18,685 nucleotides of DNA from an uncultured Eubacteriales bacterium (GTDB lineage: Bacteria > Bacillota > Clostridia > Lachnospirales > Lachnospiraceae): assembly GCA_900545455.1 (NCBI GenBank), contig UQZF01000035.1, positions 1 to 18,685 of the forward strand, in the 5' to 3' direction. Below the pieces are notes generated by a model, which worked only from the letters and a program-made list of their open reading frames with translations, made no database searches and was not told the DNA's origin. Positions 1-7,444 of the stretch are shown piece by piece (the stretch's first letter is position 1; each line of letters opens with the position of its first letter). A program made the translations under genes and the position numbers.

Positions 1-1224
1 CGAGCTCTTTATGTCAATTCCGATGTCGGAGAGAAGATTTATGACAATCGAGCCCGACACGGTGCTCACCTTTCCGTCGCACGGCGAACCGATGGAAAGC
101 TTAACCGAACCGCTCACGGTCTCCGCGCTGAAGTTATCCCCCTCGATAACTGCCTTTACGCTTCCGCTAACGGTCGACAATTCCTGCTTTTTTGCATCAA
201 GCGGAGCCGAAACCTTGATTGAACCGCTCACTGCACTGATTTTAAGCTTGTCGGCATGTATGCCGTTTTCAACCTTAACAGAGCCGCTCACAGTTGAGAG
301 CTTGCATCCATTTGTCACAATGTCACTCTGGACATTTATATAACCGCTGACTGTTGCTATATTTATCTTCTCAAATTCTGCCGGAACCGTCACATAGTAT
401 ATAAGCGGCTCGTTCGACGCCGAGCTTATAAATGAGAACGCCTTGTTCTTGTTTTCCTGCTTGAACTTGAGCACGCCGTCCTCTATGGTCACAACCGGGC
501 TCATGGACATCTTTTCCTTCTTGGTGAGCGGTCTTGACATTGTGATTGTCACCGCCTGCGTATCGCCCTGATTGATCTCGACGTTAGGCTCAACCACGCT
601 CATCTTTAACGCCCTGATGCCTGTGTAGCTGCACACGATGAGCGGATTCATGCCGTAATCCTCGCTCTCAGCACCCTCAGATGTGCTGCTCTCCTTTTCC
701 TCCTGAGCCTGCTTAAAAGTATTTTCGTCACTCTCCCCGTTCACCGAAAAATCATCGTCAAACTTATGCTCCTCATCAAAATCATCCGAATCCTCATCCT
801 GCTTGTTGACCGCCTCATTGATCTTGTCGGCGATAACCTCGCTGAGCTTGCTTATAGCCGAATCCGCACTCTTAGCAGCCTTCATCGCTGCCTTGCCTGC
901 TGCCTTTCCGGCTTTGCCTGCTGCCCTGCCCGCCTCGCTTATCAGCTTTCCGAGGTCGTTTGCAAACTTGTCAAAGTCGCTGTTATTGTCAGCCTCATCA
1001 GACTTATTTTCCTCTGCCTCATCCTGCTTTTTAAACTCCTCGGGAATATCCTTTAAAAAATCCTCAACGCTGCCTAACTCCTCGCATACGGACTCCTCAC
1101 TTCTTCCGTCCGCTGCCGCCTCATCGAAATGTCTCCTGTAATCCTCTATTATGTCAAGCGCGAACTCCTCGTCATACGCTTTAAGCCCCTGTGCCAGCTC
1201 TTCCATGTATTCTGCTCTTGTCAT
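1..1224 (-). CDS. HAAS-domain protein with C-terminal VSGS beta-repeats (DUF4097-like), 3' end outside window
   Basis: The visible 408 codons have no stop, so the gene continues past the left edge. The N-terminal ~60 residues (MTRAEYMEEL..., then an acidic helix ending in LGSVEDFLKDIP) match the HAAS/DUF1700 helical domain that is typically encoded next to PadR repressors. Residues ~85-135 form an Ala/Lys/Gly-rich helix (AGKAGKAAGKAAMKAAK), and ~140-180 is acidic and low complexity. From about residue 290 there are six repeats of 18-20 residues, each with a (T/A)VSG(S/Y) turn, which suggests a stacked beta-solenoid like DUF4097/bactofilin-type folds. I see no transmembrane segment or signal peptide in the visible part, although many relatives are membrane-anchored. 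The ATG at 1224 follows a strong AAGGGAGGG site that overlaps the padR stop codon, so translation is probably coupled to padR. Role inferred: partner or sensor for the PadR protein, possibly in envelope stress. Family assignment is confident, function is not. Confidence 0.82.
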   Translation of the reverse strand, partial: MTRAEYMEELAQGLKAYDEEFALDIIEDYRRHFDEAAADGRSEESVCEELGSVEDFLKDIPEEFKKQDEAEENKSDEADNNSDFDKFANDLGKLISEAGRAAGKAGKAAGKAAMKAAKSADSAISKLSEVIADKINEAVNKQDEDSDDFDEEHKFDDDFSVNGESDENTFKQAQEEKESSTSEGAESEDYGMNPLIVCSYTGIRALKMSVVEPNVEINQGDTQAVTITMSRPLTKKEKMSMSPVVTIEDGVLKFKQENKNKAFSFISSASNEPLIYYVTVPAEFEKINIATVSGYINVQSDIVTNGCKLSTVSGSVKVENGIHADKLKISAVSGSIKVSAPLDAKKQELSTVSGSVKAVIEGDNFSAETVSGSVKLSIGSPCDGKVSTVSGSIVINLLSDIGIDIKSS

Positions 1225-1238
1225 GATATTTCCCTCCC

Positions 1239-1547
1239 TTATTCTCCTATGAATTTGTCAACAATCTTTACAAACTGCTGCCATTCCTCTCTCTGCTCTC
1301 TCATCGCCCCAACTCCCTTATCAGTCAGGTGATAATATTTTCTCGCAGGTCCCGCCTCCGATTCTACCAGATATGTCTCAACACAATCATCATCCTTGAG
1401 CCTCTTGAGTATCAGATACAGTGTTCCCGGCGCGATTGACATCTCCTCGGACAGGCTCTCCGTGAGCTCATATCCGTATCTGTCTCCCTGACCTAACATC
1501 GAGAGAACACACAGTTCTAAAACACCTTTCTTCATCTGCGTATTCAT
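1239..1547 (-). CDS. PadR-family transcriptional repressor
   Basis: A 102-residue winged-helix protein with the PadR hallmark order: an MKKGVLELCVLSML first helix, RYGYEL, then the recognition region ending in PGTLYLILKRLKDDD, and a wing with PARKYYHLTDKG. The short length without a long C-terminal coiled coil is typical of the small (subfamily 2) PadR proteins, which bind DNA as dimers and often repress their own operon. The ATG at 1547 was chosen because an AAGGGAG ribosome site lies 7 bases upstream and the predicted promoter -10 is at 1610-1615. A longer reading from 1619 would start upstream of that promoter. The stop codon lies 14 bases before the HAAS gene and inside its ribosome-binding region, so the two form an operon. 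Inducing ligand unknown. Confidence 0.9.
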   Translation of the reverse strand: MNTQMKKGVLELCVLSMLGQGDRYGYELTESLSEEMSIAPGTLYLILKRLKDDDCVETYLVESEAGPARKYYHLTDKGVGAMREQREEWQQFVKIVDKFIGE

Positions 1548-1609
1548 GCAAACACTCCCTTCTTTGCTTTCTGCAGTCTGACTGCCCGGCTGTTTCATAA
1601 GCCTTTTAC

Positions 1610-1638
1610 ATAGTATCACACACTACTCTATAATGCAA
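1610..1638 (-). promoter_or_regulatory. padR promoter with overlapping operator-like repeat
   Basis: Reading the minus strand, -35 TTGCAT (1633-1638), a 17-base spacer and -10 TACTAT (1610-1615) preceded by TGA, which makes it an extended -10. The spacer and -10 contain the inverted repeat AGTA-N8-TACT, flanked further out by ATAG/CTAT. PadR proteins commonly bind such short dyads over their own promoter, so autorepression is likely but inferred. The predicted transcript start is near 1603, giving a leader of about 56 bases. Confidence 0.6.
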
Positions 1639-1677
1639 TATACTATTTTAAAAATAATAAATATTTTTTATCACAAC

Positions 1678-1714
1678 AAAAAAGACCATATACACCCTCA
1701 CGATGTATATGGTC
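1678..1714 (-). terminator. Intrinsic terminator of tyrS
   Basis: A perfect 11-bp stem (GACCATATACA at 1684-1694 with TGTATATGGTC at 1704-1714) and a 9-base loop. On the minus strand it is followed directly by six U (1678-1683) and further AU-rich sequence. It lies 21 bases after the tyrS stop and separates tyrS from the padR promoter. Confidence 0.88.
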
Positions 1715-1735
1715 CGCATTATAGAGCACTATATA

Positions 1736-2956
1736 CTACTTAAGAACCGCCTTCTTGAAGCTCTTCTTTCCTCTTCTGAGCACGATTCCGTCGCCGAAAT
1801 CATCCTTGGTGAACTTCGTGTCGAGAGTCGCCTTCTCATCGTTGGCCGTGACACCGCCCTGCTCTACGTTTCTTCTTGCGTCACCACGCGACTGACAGAG
1901 ACCTGCCTTGACAAGAAGTGTCTGAATGTCAACGAAGCCGTCTCTGAAATCGGCATCCTCAATCTCCACTGTAGGCATGTTAGATGAATCACCTGAACCG
2001 CCGAATATGGCAAGCGCGCCTGCTTTTGCCTTCTCGGCCTCCTCCTCGCCGTGAACAAGCTTGGTGAGCTCGTAAGCGAGAATCATCTTTGCCTCGTTTA
2101 ACTGGCTGCCCTCCCACTTCTCCATCTTCTCGATCTCATCAAGAGGAAGGAATGTGAGCATCTTGATACACTTCATGACATCGGCATCATCAACATTTCT
2201 CCAGTACTGGAAGAAATCGTAAGGCGAGGTCTTGTTAGGATCAAGCCATACTGCGTTTCCTGCTGTCTTACCCATCTTCTTTCCGTTGGAATCGGTGAGA
2301 AGCGTGATTGTCATCGCATGAGCATCCTTGCCTAACTTACGGCGGATAAGCTCTGTTCCTCCGAGCATGTTGCTCCACTGGTCATCACCGCCGAACTCCA
2401 TGTTACAGCCGTATTTCTGGTATAACATATAGAAGTCGTAACTCTGCATTATCATGTAGTTGAACTCCAAGAAGGAGAGACCTTTCTCCATTCTCTGCTT
2501 GTAGCACTCGGCGCGGAGCATATTGTTGACGCTGAAGCATGCTCCCACCTCGCGGAGAAGCTCGATGTAGTTGAGATTTAAAAGCCAGTCGGCGTTGTTA
2601 ACCATGAGGGCTTTTCCGTCACTGAAATCGATGAATCTCTCCATCTGTCTCTTAAAACACTCTGCATTGTGCTCAATATCTTCCTTGGTGAGCATCTTAC
2701 GCATATCGGTTCTTCCCGAAGGATCACCGATCATGGTCGTTCCTCCTCCGATTAATGCAATCGGCTTGTTTCCTGCCATCTGCAAACGCTTCATGAGAGT
2801 GAGCGCCATGAAATGTCCTGCTGTGAGAGAGTCGGCTGTACAGTCAAATCCGATATAGAATGTAGCCTTTCCCTCGTTAACCATCTTGCTGATTTCCTCT
2901 TCGTTAGTTACCTGTGCTATAAGACCTCTCGCCTTAAGCTCTTCATAAATTCCCAT
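1736..2956 (-). CDS. tyrS: Tyrosyl-tRNA synthetase
   Basis: Class I aminoacyl-tRNA synthetase that charges tRNA-Tyr in the cytoplasm. The 406-residue length is normal for bacterial TyrRS. Visible landmarks are the nucleotide-binding strand FYIGFDCTADSLTAGHFMAL (the HIGH-type His is about residue 48), the IGDPSGRT loop (~77-83), the QSYDFYMLYQ and GGDDQWSN tyrosine-pocket segments (~171-196), and KMGKT (227-231) as the KMSKS loop. The last ~65 residues form an S4-type RNA-binding domain (LVKAGLCQSRGDARRNVEQGGV...). Two starts are possible, GTG at 2962 and ATG at 2956. I chose ATG because the AAAGGA site sits 9 bases from it but only 3 bases from the GTG. The gene is transcribed alone behind a tyrosine T-box leader and ends at its own terminator. 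Confidence 0.97.
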   Translation of the reverse strand: MGIYEELKARGLIAQVTNEEEISKMVNEGKATFYIGFDCTADSLTAGHFMALTLMKRLQMAGNKPIALIGGGTTMIGDPSGRTDMRKMLTKEDIEHNAECFKRQMERFIDFSDGKALMVNNADWLLNLNYIELLREVGACFSVNNMLRAECYKQRMEKGLSFLEFNYMIMQSYDFYMLYQKYGCNMEFGGDDQWSNMLGGTELIRRKLGKDAHAMTITLLTDSNGKKMGKTAGNAVWLDPNKTSPYDFFQYWRNVDDADVMKCIKMLTFLPLDEIEKMEKWEGSQLNEAKMILAYELTKLVHGEEEAEKAKAGALAIFGGSGDSSNMPTVEIEDADFRDGFVDIQTLLVKAGLCQSRGDARRNVEQGGVTANDEKATLDTKFTKDDFGDGIVLRRGKKSFKKAVLK

Positions 2957-3325
2957 TTTCACATGTCCTTTCTGTGTGTTTTATTTCACCGCCGTAGAAT
3001 TACAGGAAGGAATTTCCCGCAAAAAAAATCCCTACAGCAGCGATTACTGCTGTAAGGACGTATTAACGTGTTACCACCTTACTTCACACCGGACTCACAT
3101 CCGATGCCTCATCAGGTACAAATATACCCCTGCACTGTAACGGGTGCTGCCGTCGCAGTCTACTCGAAAAATCTCACCATATACAACGGTTCGTATCTCT
3201 CATTCGGTGCGATGCTCCGGGATGTATTCAATCCTCCGTTACCTCTGCGCCTCTCACCAGCCGGCAGCTCTCTGTAGGTTCTTAGAAAATCTACTTCTTC
3301 CCATCATTGCTTTTCTTATTGCGAT
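2957..3325 (-). ncRNA. Tyrosine-specific T-box leader of tyrS
   Basis: A transcribed leader of ~370 bases that senses uncharged tRNA-Tyr. On the minus strand it shows the Stem I features in order: AGAGAG near the base, the distal-loop motif GGCTGGTGAGAGGC, then the specifier loop GAATACATC with the tyrosine codon TAC at 3224-3226, followed by CCCGGAGC. Further down is the T-box motif AAGGTGGTAACACG (3067-3080), whose TGGT can pair with the ACCA end of uncharged tRNA. A terminator follows at 3021-3058. The specifier agrees with the regulated gene. Expected behaviour: uncharged tRNA-Tyr stabilises the antiterminator and turns tyrS on. Confidence 0.93.
3021..3058 (-). terminator. T-box leader terminator
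   Basis: A 12-bp stem with one G-U pair (3029-3040 with 3047-3058), a 6-base loop, and a run of eight U on the minus strand (3021-3028). It is positioned immediately after the T-box motif, as expected for a transcription-attenuation T-box. Confidence 0.92.
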
Positions 3326-3331
3326 AAGGTT

Positions 3332-3360
3332 ATAATAATTAATCATTCTCGGATTGTCAA
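3332..3360 (-). promoter_or_regulatory. tyrS promoter
   Basis: Minus strand -35 TTGACA (3355-3360, perfect consensus), a 17-base spacer and -10 TATTAT (3332-3337). It lies only 7 bases past the stop codon of the upstream acyltransferase gene, with no terminator between them. Confidence 0.82.
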
Positions 3361-3367
3361 GCACTTT

Positions 3368-4873
3368 TTAAAACTGGAAATAAATGAAAGGATTGTATGT
3401 TCCGCTCACCACGCGCAATATACACAGCATAAGAAGTCCCGCCATTACAAGCATATCAAGTATCATAAACCATTCCTTCGTTTTTACGCCGTCATACACT
3501 CTTTTTAAGCCTCTCTGCAAAAATCCCATTCCCAAAAGTCCTGCGGCAAACGCGATTATAAGCTCCATCGACAAAAATCCGAGGCACTGGTACAGCCCGC
3601 CTCCCGCTATGACATTCACGCTATGATTGTATGCGCCGAACATCGCAGCTATGTAATGAACTGCATATATTATGTTGTCCGACCTGAAAAGCACCCATCC
3701 GAGTATGACCATGAGCATTGTGTATATAAAATTAATCGGCTTTACGGGATTTTTGTCGAGCAGCTTTCCGAGAAACAATCTCTCAAGCACCTGCAAAACC
3801 GCATACATGATGCCCCACAGAAGGAAGGTAAAATTCGCGCCGTGCCATATTCCGGTCAGCAAAAACACGATAAATATGTTTCGGTATGTCTTTGCCGCGC
3901 TGCACCTGCTGCCTCCGAGCGGAAAGTACACATACTCCTTAAACCACGACGATAGCGAGATATGCCATCTTCTCCAGAACTCCCGTATCGAGAGCGAGGT
4001 GTACGGATACGCGAAATTCTCCCTGAATCTGAACCCGAACATTCTTCCAAGCCCTATCGCCATGTCCGAATATCCCGAAAAATCATAGTAAATCTGCATT
4101 GTGTAGGCAAGTGCTCCAAGCCATGCCACCGCGCTTCCCATCTTAGCAGGCTCTAACTTCCAGACCGCATCCGCCGTCAGCGCAAACGTATTTGCAAGGA
4201 GAACCTTCTTTGCAAGCCCGCATATAAAGCGTCTCTGCCCCGACGCGAACATTGCAATGCTCTCTTTTCTGTCTTCAATCTGCCCTGCCACATCACTGTA
4301 CTTCACAATCGGTCCCGCAATGAGCTGCGGAAAGAATGCTACATAAAGTGCGAACTTGACAATGTTCTTCTGAACCTCTGCCTTTCCCTTGTACACGTCA
4401 ACCACATAGGACATTGCCTGAAACGTGAAAAAGGAAATTCCGATAGGCAGAACAATCTCCATGATTCCGAGCTGCCCCGTCCCCTGCATCATGAACATCG
4501 CGTGCAGGCTATCCGCCGCGCTTTCCTTTCCCGAAAACAGCACGAGCAGATTCTCGAGCACCACGATGAGCATATTAAAATACTTAAAGAAGAACAGTAT
4601 CATAAGATTTAATACTATCGCGAGCACAAGTGTGCTCTTCCTGCGCCGCTTCTCCATAAGCCGCCCCGCCGCATAGTTGATTGCTATCGACGAGAGCATT
4701 ATGAGCACATAGTATATTCCGCCCCACGCATAAAATACTAAACTTGCGATAAGGAGCCATATATTTTTTAAGGTGCGGCAAAGCCTCTCATCCTTAATAA
4801 GCGACAGGAGCGCATTTACAACTATAACTGTGGGCAGAAATACCCACAGAAAAACCATCGATGCAAAAAGCAT
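3368..4873 (-). CDS. MBOAT-family membrane O-acyltransferase (AlgI/DltB-like)
   Basis: A 501-residue multispanning membrane protein with many hydrophobic segments across its whole length. The MBOAT core is clear: FFPQLIAGPIVKY (~180-192), YYDFSGYSDMAIGLGRMFG (~262-280), REFWRRWHISLSSW (~297-310, conserved His304) and LTGIWHGANF (~339-348) with the presumed catalytic His344. Family knowledge: AlgI/PatA/DltB-type MBOATs move acyl groups, usually acetyl or D-alanyl, across the membrane onto cell-surface polymers. AlgI/PatA types normally work with an SGNH or DHHW partner, but none is in this window. The ATG at 4873 lies 5 bases after the proB stop, and its GCGAGG site overlaps the proB end, so it is the last gene of the operon. 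The substrate is unknown; surface glycan acetylation is the best guess. Confidence 0.92.
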   Translation of the reverse strand: MLFASMVFLWVFLPTVIVVNALLSLIKDERLCRTLKNIWLLIASLVFYAWGGIYYVLIMLSSIAINYAAGRLMEKRRRKSTLVLAIVLNLMILFFFKYFNMLIVVLENLLVLFSGKESAADSLHAMFMMQGTGQLGIMEIVLPIGISFFTFQAMSYVVDVYKGKAEVQKNIVKFALYVAFFPQLIAGPIVKYSDVAGQIEDRKESIAMFASGQRRFICGLAKKVLLANTFALTADAVWKLEPAKMGSAVAWLGALAYTMQIYYDFSGYSDMAIGLGRMFGFRFRENFAYPYTSLSIREFWRRWHISLSSWFKEYVYFPLGGSRCSAAKTYRNIFIVFLLTGIWHGANFTFLLWGIMYAVLQVLERLFLGKLLDKNPVKPINFIYTMLMVILGWVLFRSDNIIYAVHYIAAMFGAYNHSVNVIAGGGLYQCLGFLSMELIIAFAAGLLGMGFLQRGLKRVYDGVKTKEWFMILDMLVMAGLLMLCILRVVSGTYNPFIYFQF

Positions 4874-4878
4874 TTATT

Positions 4879-5655
4879 TTACCTCGCGTAGAAGCGTGTT
4901 CCCACCTTTTTATCCTCACTCACATCGTACAGAAGTTCCGGCTTGTCGCCGTTAATGATGACCATGTCTATACCGTTATCGTTGGCGATTGAAGCCGCCT
5001 TCAGCTTCGTAGCCATTCCGCCCGTTCCAAGCTTAGAGCCCGCTCCTCCCGCGAGTGCCCTTATCTCGTCGGTTATTCCGTGAACCTCATCGATAAGCTT
5101 GGCATCCTCGTATTTATGAGGATCTTTATCATAAAGACCGTCGATGTCCGACATGATCACGAGCGTGTCTGCCTTTGCGACCGAAGCCACTATAGCCGCG
5201 AGCGAATCGTTCTCGCCCACCTCGAGCTCGAGCTCGTCTATCGCCACCGTGTCATTCTCGTTGACAATCGGGATGACGCCCAGCTCAATAAGCTTTGCCA
5301 TCGCATTCTCAACATTTCTTCTCCTGTCCTCGAGGAGAACATACTTAGTCAGAAGTAGCTGCGCAACCGTCACGCCATACTCCGAGAACTGCTTATCGTA
5401 CATATCCATGAGTTCACACTGTCCCACAGCGGCACACGCCTGCTTTCCGGGTGTGTCCTTAGGACGCTCCCTGAGCCCGATTTTGCTCATTCCAAGTGCA
5501 ATTGAGCCACTCGAAACAAGTATCATCTGATTGCCCGCATTCTGAAGGTCTGCAATCGTCTTGACAATCTTCTCAACTCTTCTTATGTTGAGATGCCCTG
5601 TCGCGTAAGTCAACGTGGATGTTCCTACTTTTACTACAATTCTCTTTCCTGTCAT
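4879..5655 (-). CDS. proB: Glutamate 5-kinase, short form without PUA domain
   Basis: Phosphorylates L-glutamate with ATP to gamma-glutamyl phosphate, the first step of proline synthesis. The 258 residues form a single amino-acid-kinase domain: KVGTSTLT (9-16), SSGSIALG (~48-56), NENDTVA (~135-141) and a GGAGSKLGTGGMATK stretch for nucleotide and substrate binding. The C-terminal PUA domain of the ~367-residue E. coli type is absent, as in many Firmicutes. The ATG at 5655 is preceded by GAGAGG at 8 bases. It sits 33 bases after the ABC exporter subunit and 5 bases before the acyltransferase. Its usual partner proA is not nearby, which is odd. No terminator or clear promoter separates it from the exporter genes. 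Confidence 0.93.
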   Translation of the reverse strand: MTGKRIVVKVGTSTLTYATGHLNIRRVEKIVKTIADLQNAGNQMILVSSGSIALGMSKIGLRERPKDTPGKQACAAVGQCELMDMYDKQFSEYGVTVAQLLLTKYVLLEDRRRNVENAMAKLIELGVIPIVNENDTVAIDELELEVGENDSLAAIVASVAKADTLVIMSDIDGLYDKDPHKYEDAKLIDEVHGITDEIRALAGGAGSKLGTGGMATKLKAASIANDNGIDMVIINGDKPELLYDVSEDKKVGTRFYAR

Positions 5656-5688
5656 ATGTCCTGCCTCTCCTGTCTGCCGTATTTTTAA

Positions 5689-7440
5689 CTAGAACTGGCT
5701 GTTGTAAAGCTGTGAATAAAAACCGCCCTTTGCAAGAAGTGTGTCATGGTTACCCTGTTCAATAATATGTCCGTCCTTCATAACCAGAATGACATCCGCC
5801 TCTCGTATTGTTGAAAGTCTGTGTGCAACGATAAAGCTTGTTCTGCCGTTCATCATCCTCGCAAACGCTTCCTGAATCTTAATCTCGGTTCTTGTATCGA
5901 TTGATGAAGTTGCCTCGTCAAGTATAAGCATAGGCGGCAGGCAGAGCATTACTCTTGCAATACAGAGAAGCTGCTTCTGTCCCTGTGAAAGACTTCCTCC
6001 GTCCTCGTTGAGTACGGTGTCGTATCCATGCGGAAGTCTCTTTATGAAGCTGTGTGCATGTGAAGCCTTCGCTGCGGCAATCATTTCCTCGTCCGTCGCA
6101 TCCGGCTTACCCATCTTTAAGTTGTCCCTTATTGTTCCGTTTTTAAGCCAAGTATCCTGAAGCACCATTCCGTAAGACTTTCTCAGACTTCCTCTTGTGA
6201 CGTCCTTTATATCATTGCCTGCAACCTTTATGCTTCCTGAATTGACATCGTAGAAGCGCATGAGAAGGTTGATAAGTGTCGTCTTTCCGCAGCCCGTAGG
6301 TCCAACGATTGCTATACGCTGTCCCGGCTTAACCGTGAGATTGAAGTTCTCGATAAGCTTCTGATCAGGAACATAAGAAAAATATACATCAGCAAGCTCA
6401 ACATGTCCGTCAGCAACAACTGTCTTTGCATCTGCCGGCTCAGGAACCTGTGGCTCCTCCTCGATAAGCTCCATAACTCTTCCCGCACAGGTAAGTGCGT
6501 TCTGGAGTTCCGTCACAACGCCCGAAATCTCGTTGAAAGGCTTGGTGTACTGGTTAGCATAGCTCAACATACATGAAAGGTTACCTACACTTAATCTGCC
6601 CTTGACCGCAAAAATTGCACCCACAAGTGCAACGAGCATATACACGATACTGTTTACAAATCTTGTAGAAGGATTCGTTATCGATGAGAAGAATATCGCC
6701 TTTAATGAGCACTTCTCGAGTCTGTCGTTTACCTCGTCGAACTTCTCTTTTACCTCGTCCTCCTGACTGTACGCCTTTACTACCTTTAAGTTTCCTACCA
6801 TCTCATCGATGATTGCAGTCTGCTCTCCTCTTGTCTCAGACTGCTTTTTGAACATTGTGTGTGTGTTCTTTGCGATGTATGCGGCAACAAAAAGTGAGAG
6901 CGGCGTCACACATACGACCACAAGTGTAATCGGAACACTCACGGTAAGCATGAATCCAAGGGTTCCGAGTATTGTTATCACTCCGGTAAAGAGCTGTGTA
7001 AATCCCATCAAAAGTCCGTCAGCGAACTGGTCAACATCCGCAATTACACGGCTCACAACATCACCGTAAGGATGCCCGTCAATATACTTGAGCGGAAGAA
7101 TTTCTATCTTTCTTATTGCCTCGGTACGAATATCCCTGATTACGTTGTAAGTAATCTTGTTGTTGCACACGTTCATAAGCCACTGTGCAAGCGCACCGAT
7201 GAGAATTACGATTATCATTGTTCTGATTATTGCGAGTATTCCGTCAAAATCCACAAAACCCTGCTTAATGATAAGGTCAATGGCATTACCTGTGAGAATC
7301 GGCACATACAGTGTACATGCTACCGTCACTGCCGCAAGCAGTATTGAAAAAATGAGGAAAACATAATATTTCTTTATATATCTAAGCACCTTGACAATGG
7401 TACTCTTGTCATCGCTTGTTAATTTTCTGACCTTTGCCAT
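5689..7440 (-). CDS. Heterodimeric ABC exporter subunit with the consensus catalytic Walker B (TM288/LmrD-like)
   Basis: A 583-residue half-transporter: six-helix ABC membrane domain (~25-320) fused to an ATP-binding domain. Walker A is GPTGCGKT (380-387), the signature is LSQGQ (484-488, non-consensus at the third position), Walker B LILD is followed by catalytic Glu509, and the switch His is 540. The intact Glu and His with an altered signature are expected of the partner that contributes the active Walker site in an asymmetric exporter. The ATG at 7440 has an AAAGGAGG site that overlaps the stop of the preceding subunit gene, only 4 bases away, so the two are translationally coupled. Likely exports drugs, peptides or lipids across the cytoplasmic membrane; the substrate cannot be read from the sequence. 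Confidence 0.95.
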   Translation of the reverse strand: MAKVRKLTSDDKSTIVKVLRYIKKYYVFLIFSILLAAVTVACTLYVPILTGNAIDLIIKQGFVDFDGILAIIRTMIIVILIGALAQWLMNVCNNKITYNVIRDIRTEAIRKIEILPLKYIDGHPYGDVVSRVIADVDQFADGLLMGFTQLFTGVITILGTLGFMLTVSVPITLVVVCVTPLSLFVAAYIAKNTHTMFKKQSETRGEQTAIIDEMVGNLKVVKAYSQEDEVKEKFDEVNDRLEKCSLKAIFFSSITNPSTRFVNSIVYMLVALVGAIFAVKGRLSVGNLSCMLSYANQYTKPFNEISGVVTELQNALTCAGRVMELIEEEPQVPEPADAKTVVADGHVELADVYFSYVPDQKLIENFNLTVKPGQRIAIVGPTGCGKTTLINLLMRFYDVNSGSIKVAGNDIKDVTRGSLRKSYGMVLQDTWLKNGTIRDNLKMGKPDATDEEMIAAAKASHAHSFIKRLPHGYDTVLNEDGGSLSQGQKQLLCIARVMLCLPPMLILDEATSSIDTRTEIKIQEAFARMMNGRTSFIVAHRLSTIREADVILVMKDGHIIEQGNHDTLLAKGGFYSQLYNSQF

Positions 7441-7444
7441 AGCA

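Noticed and set aside
1548..1619. Longer PadR start at 1619 (24 extra residues)
   Set aside because: It would begin upstream of the predicted promoter -10, lacks a ribosome site and adds a non-family tail; ATG 1547 has a good ribosome site.
3623..4156. Several plus-strand open frames of 64-138 codons inside the MBOAT gene
   Set aside because: They lie opposite a well-supported membrane protein, have no ribosome sites and show no recognisable domains.
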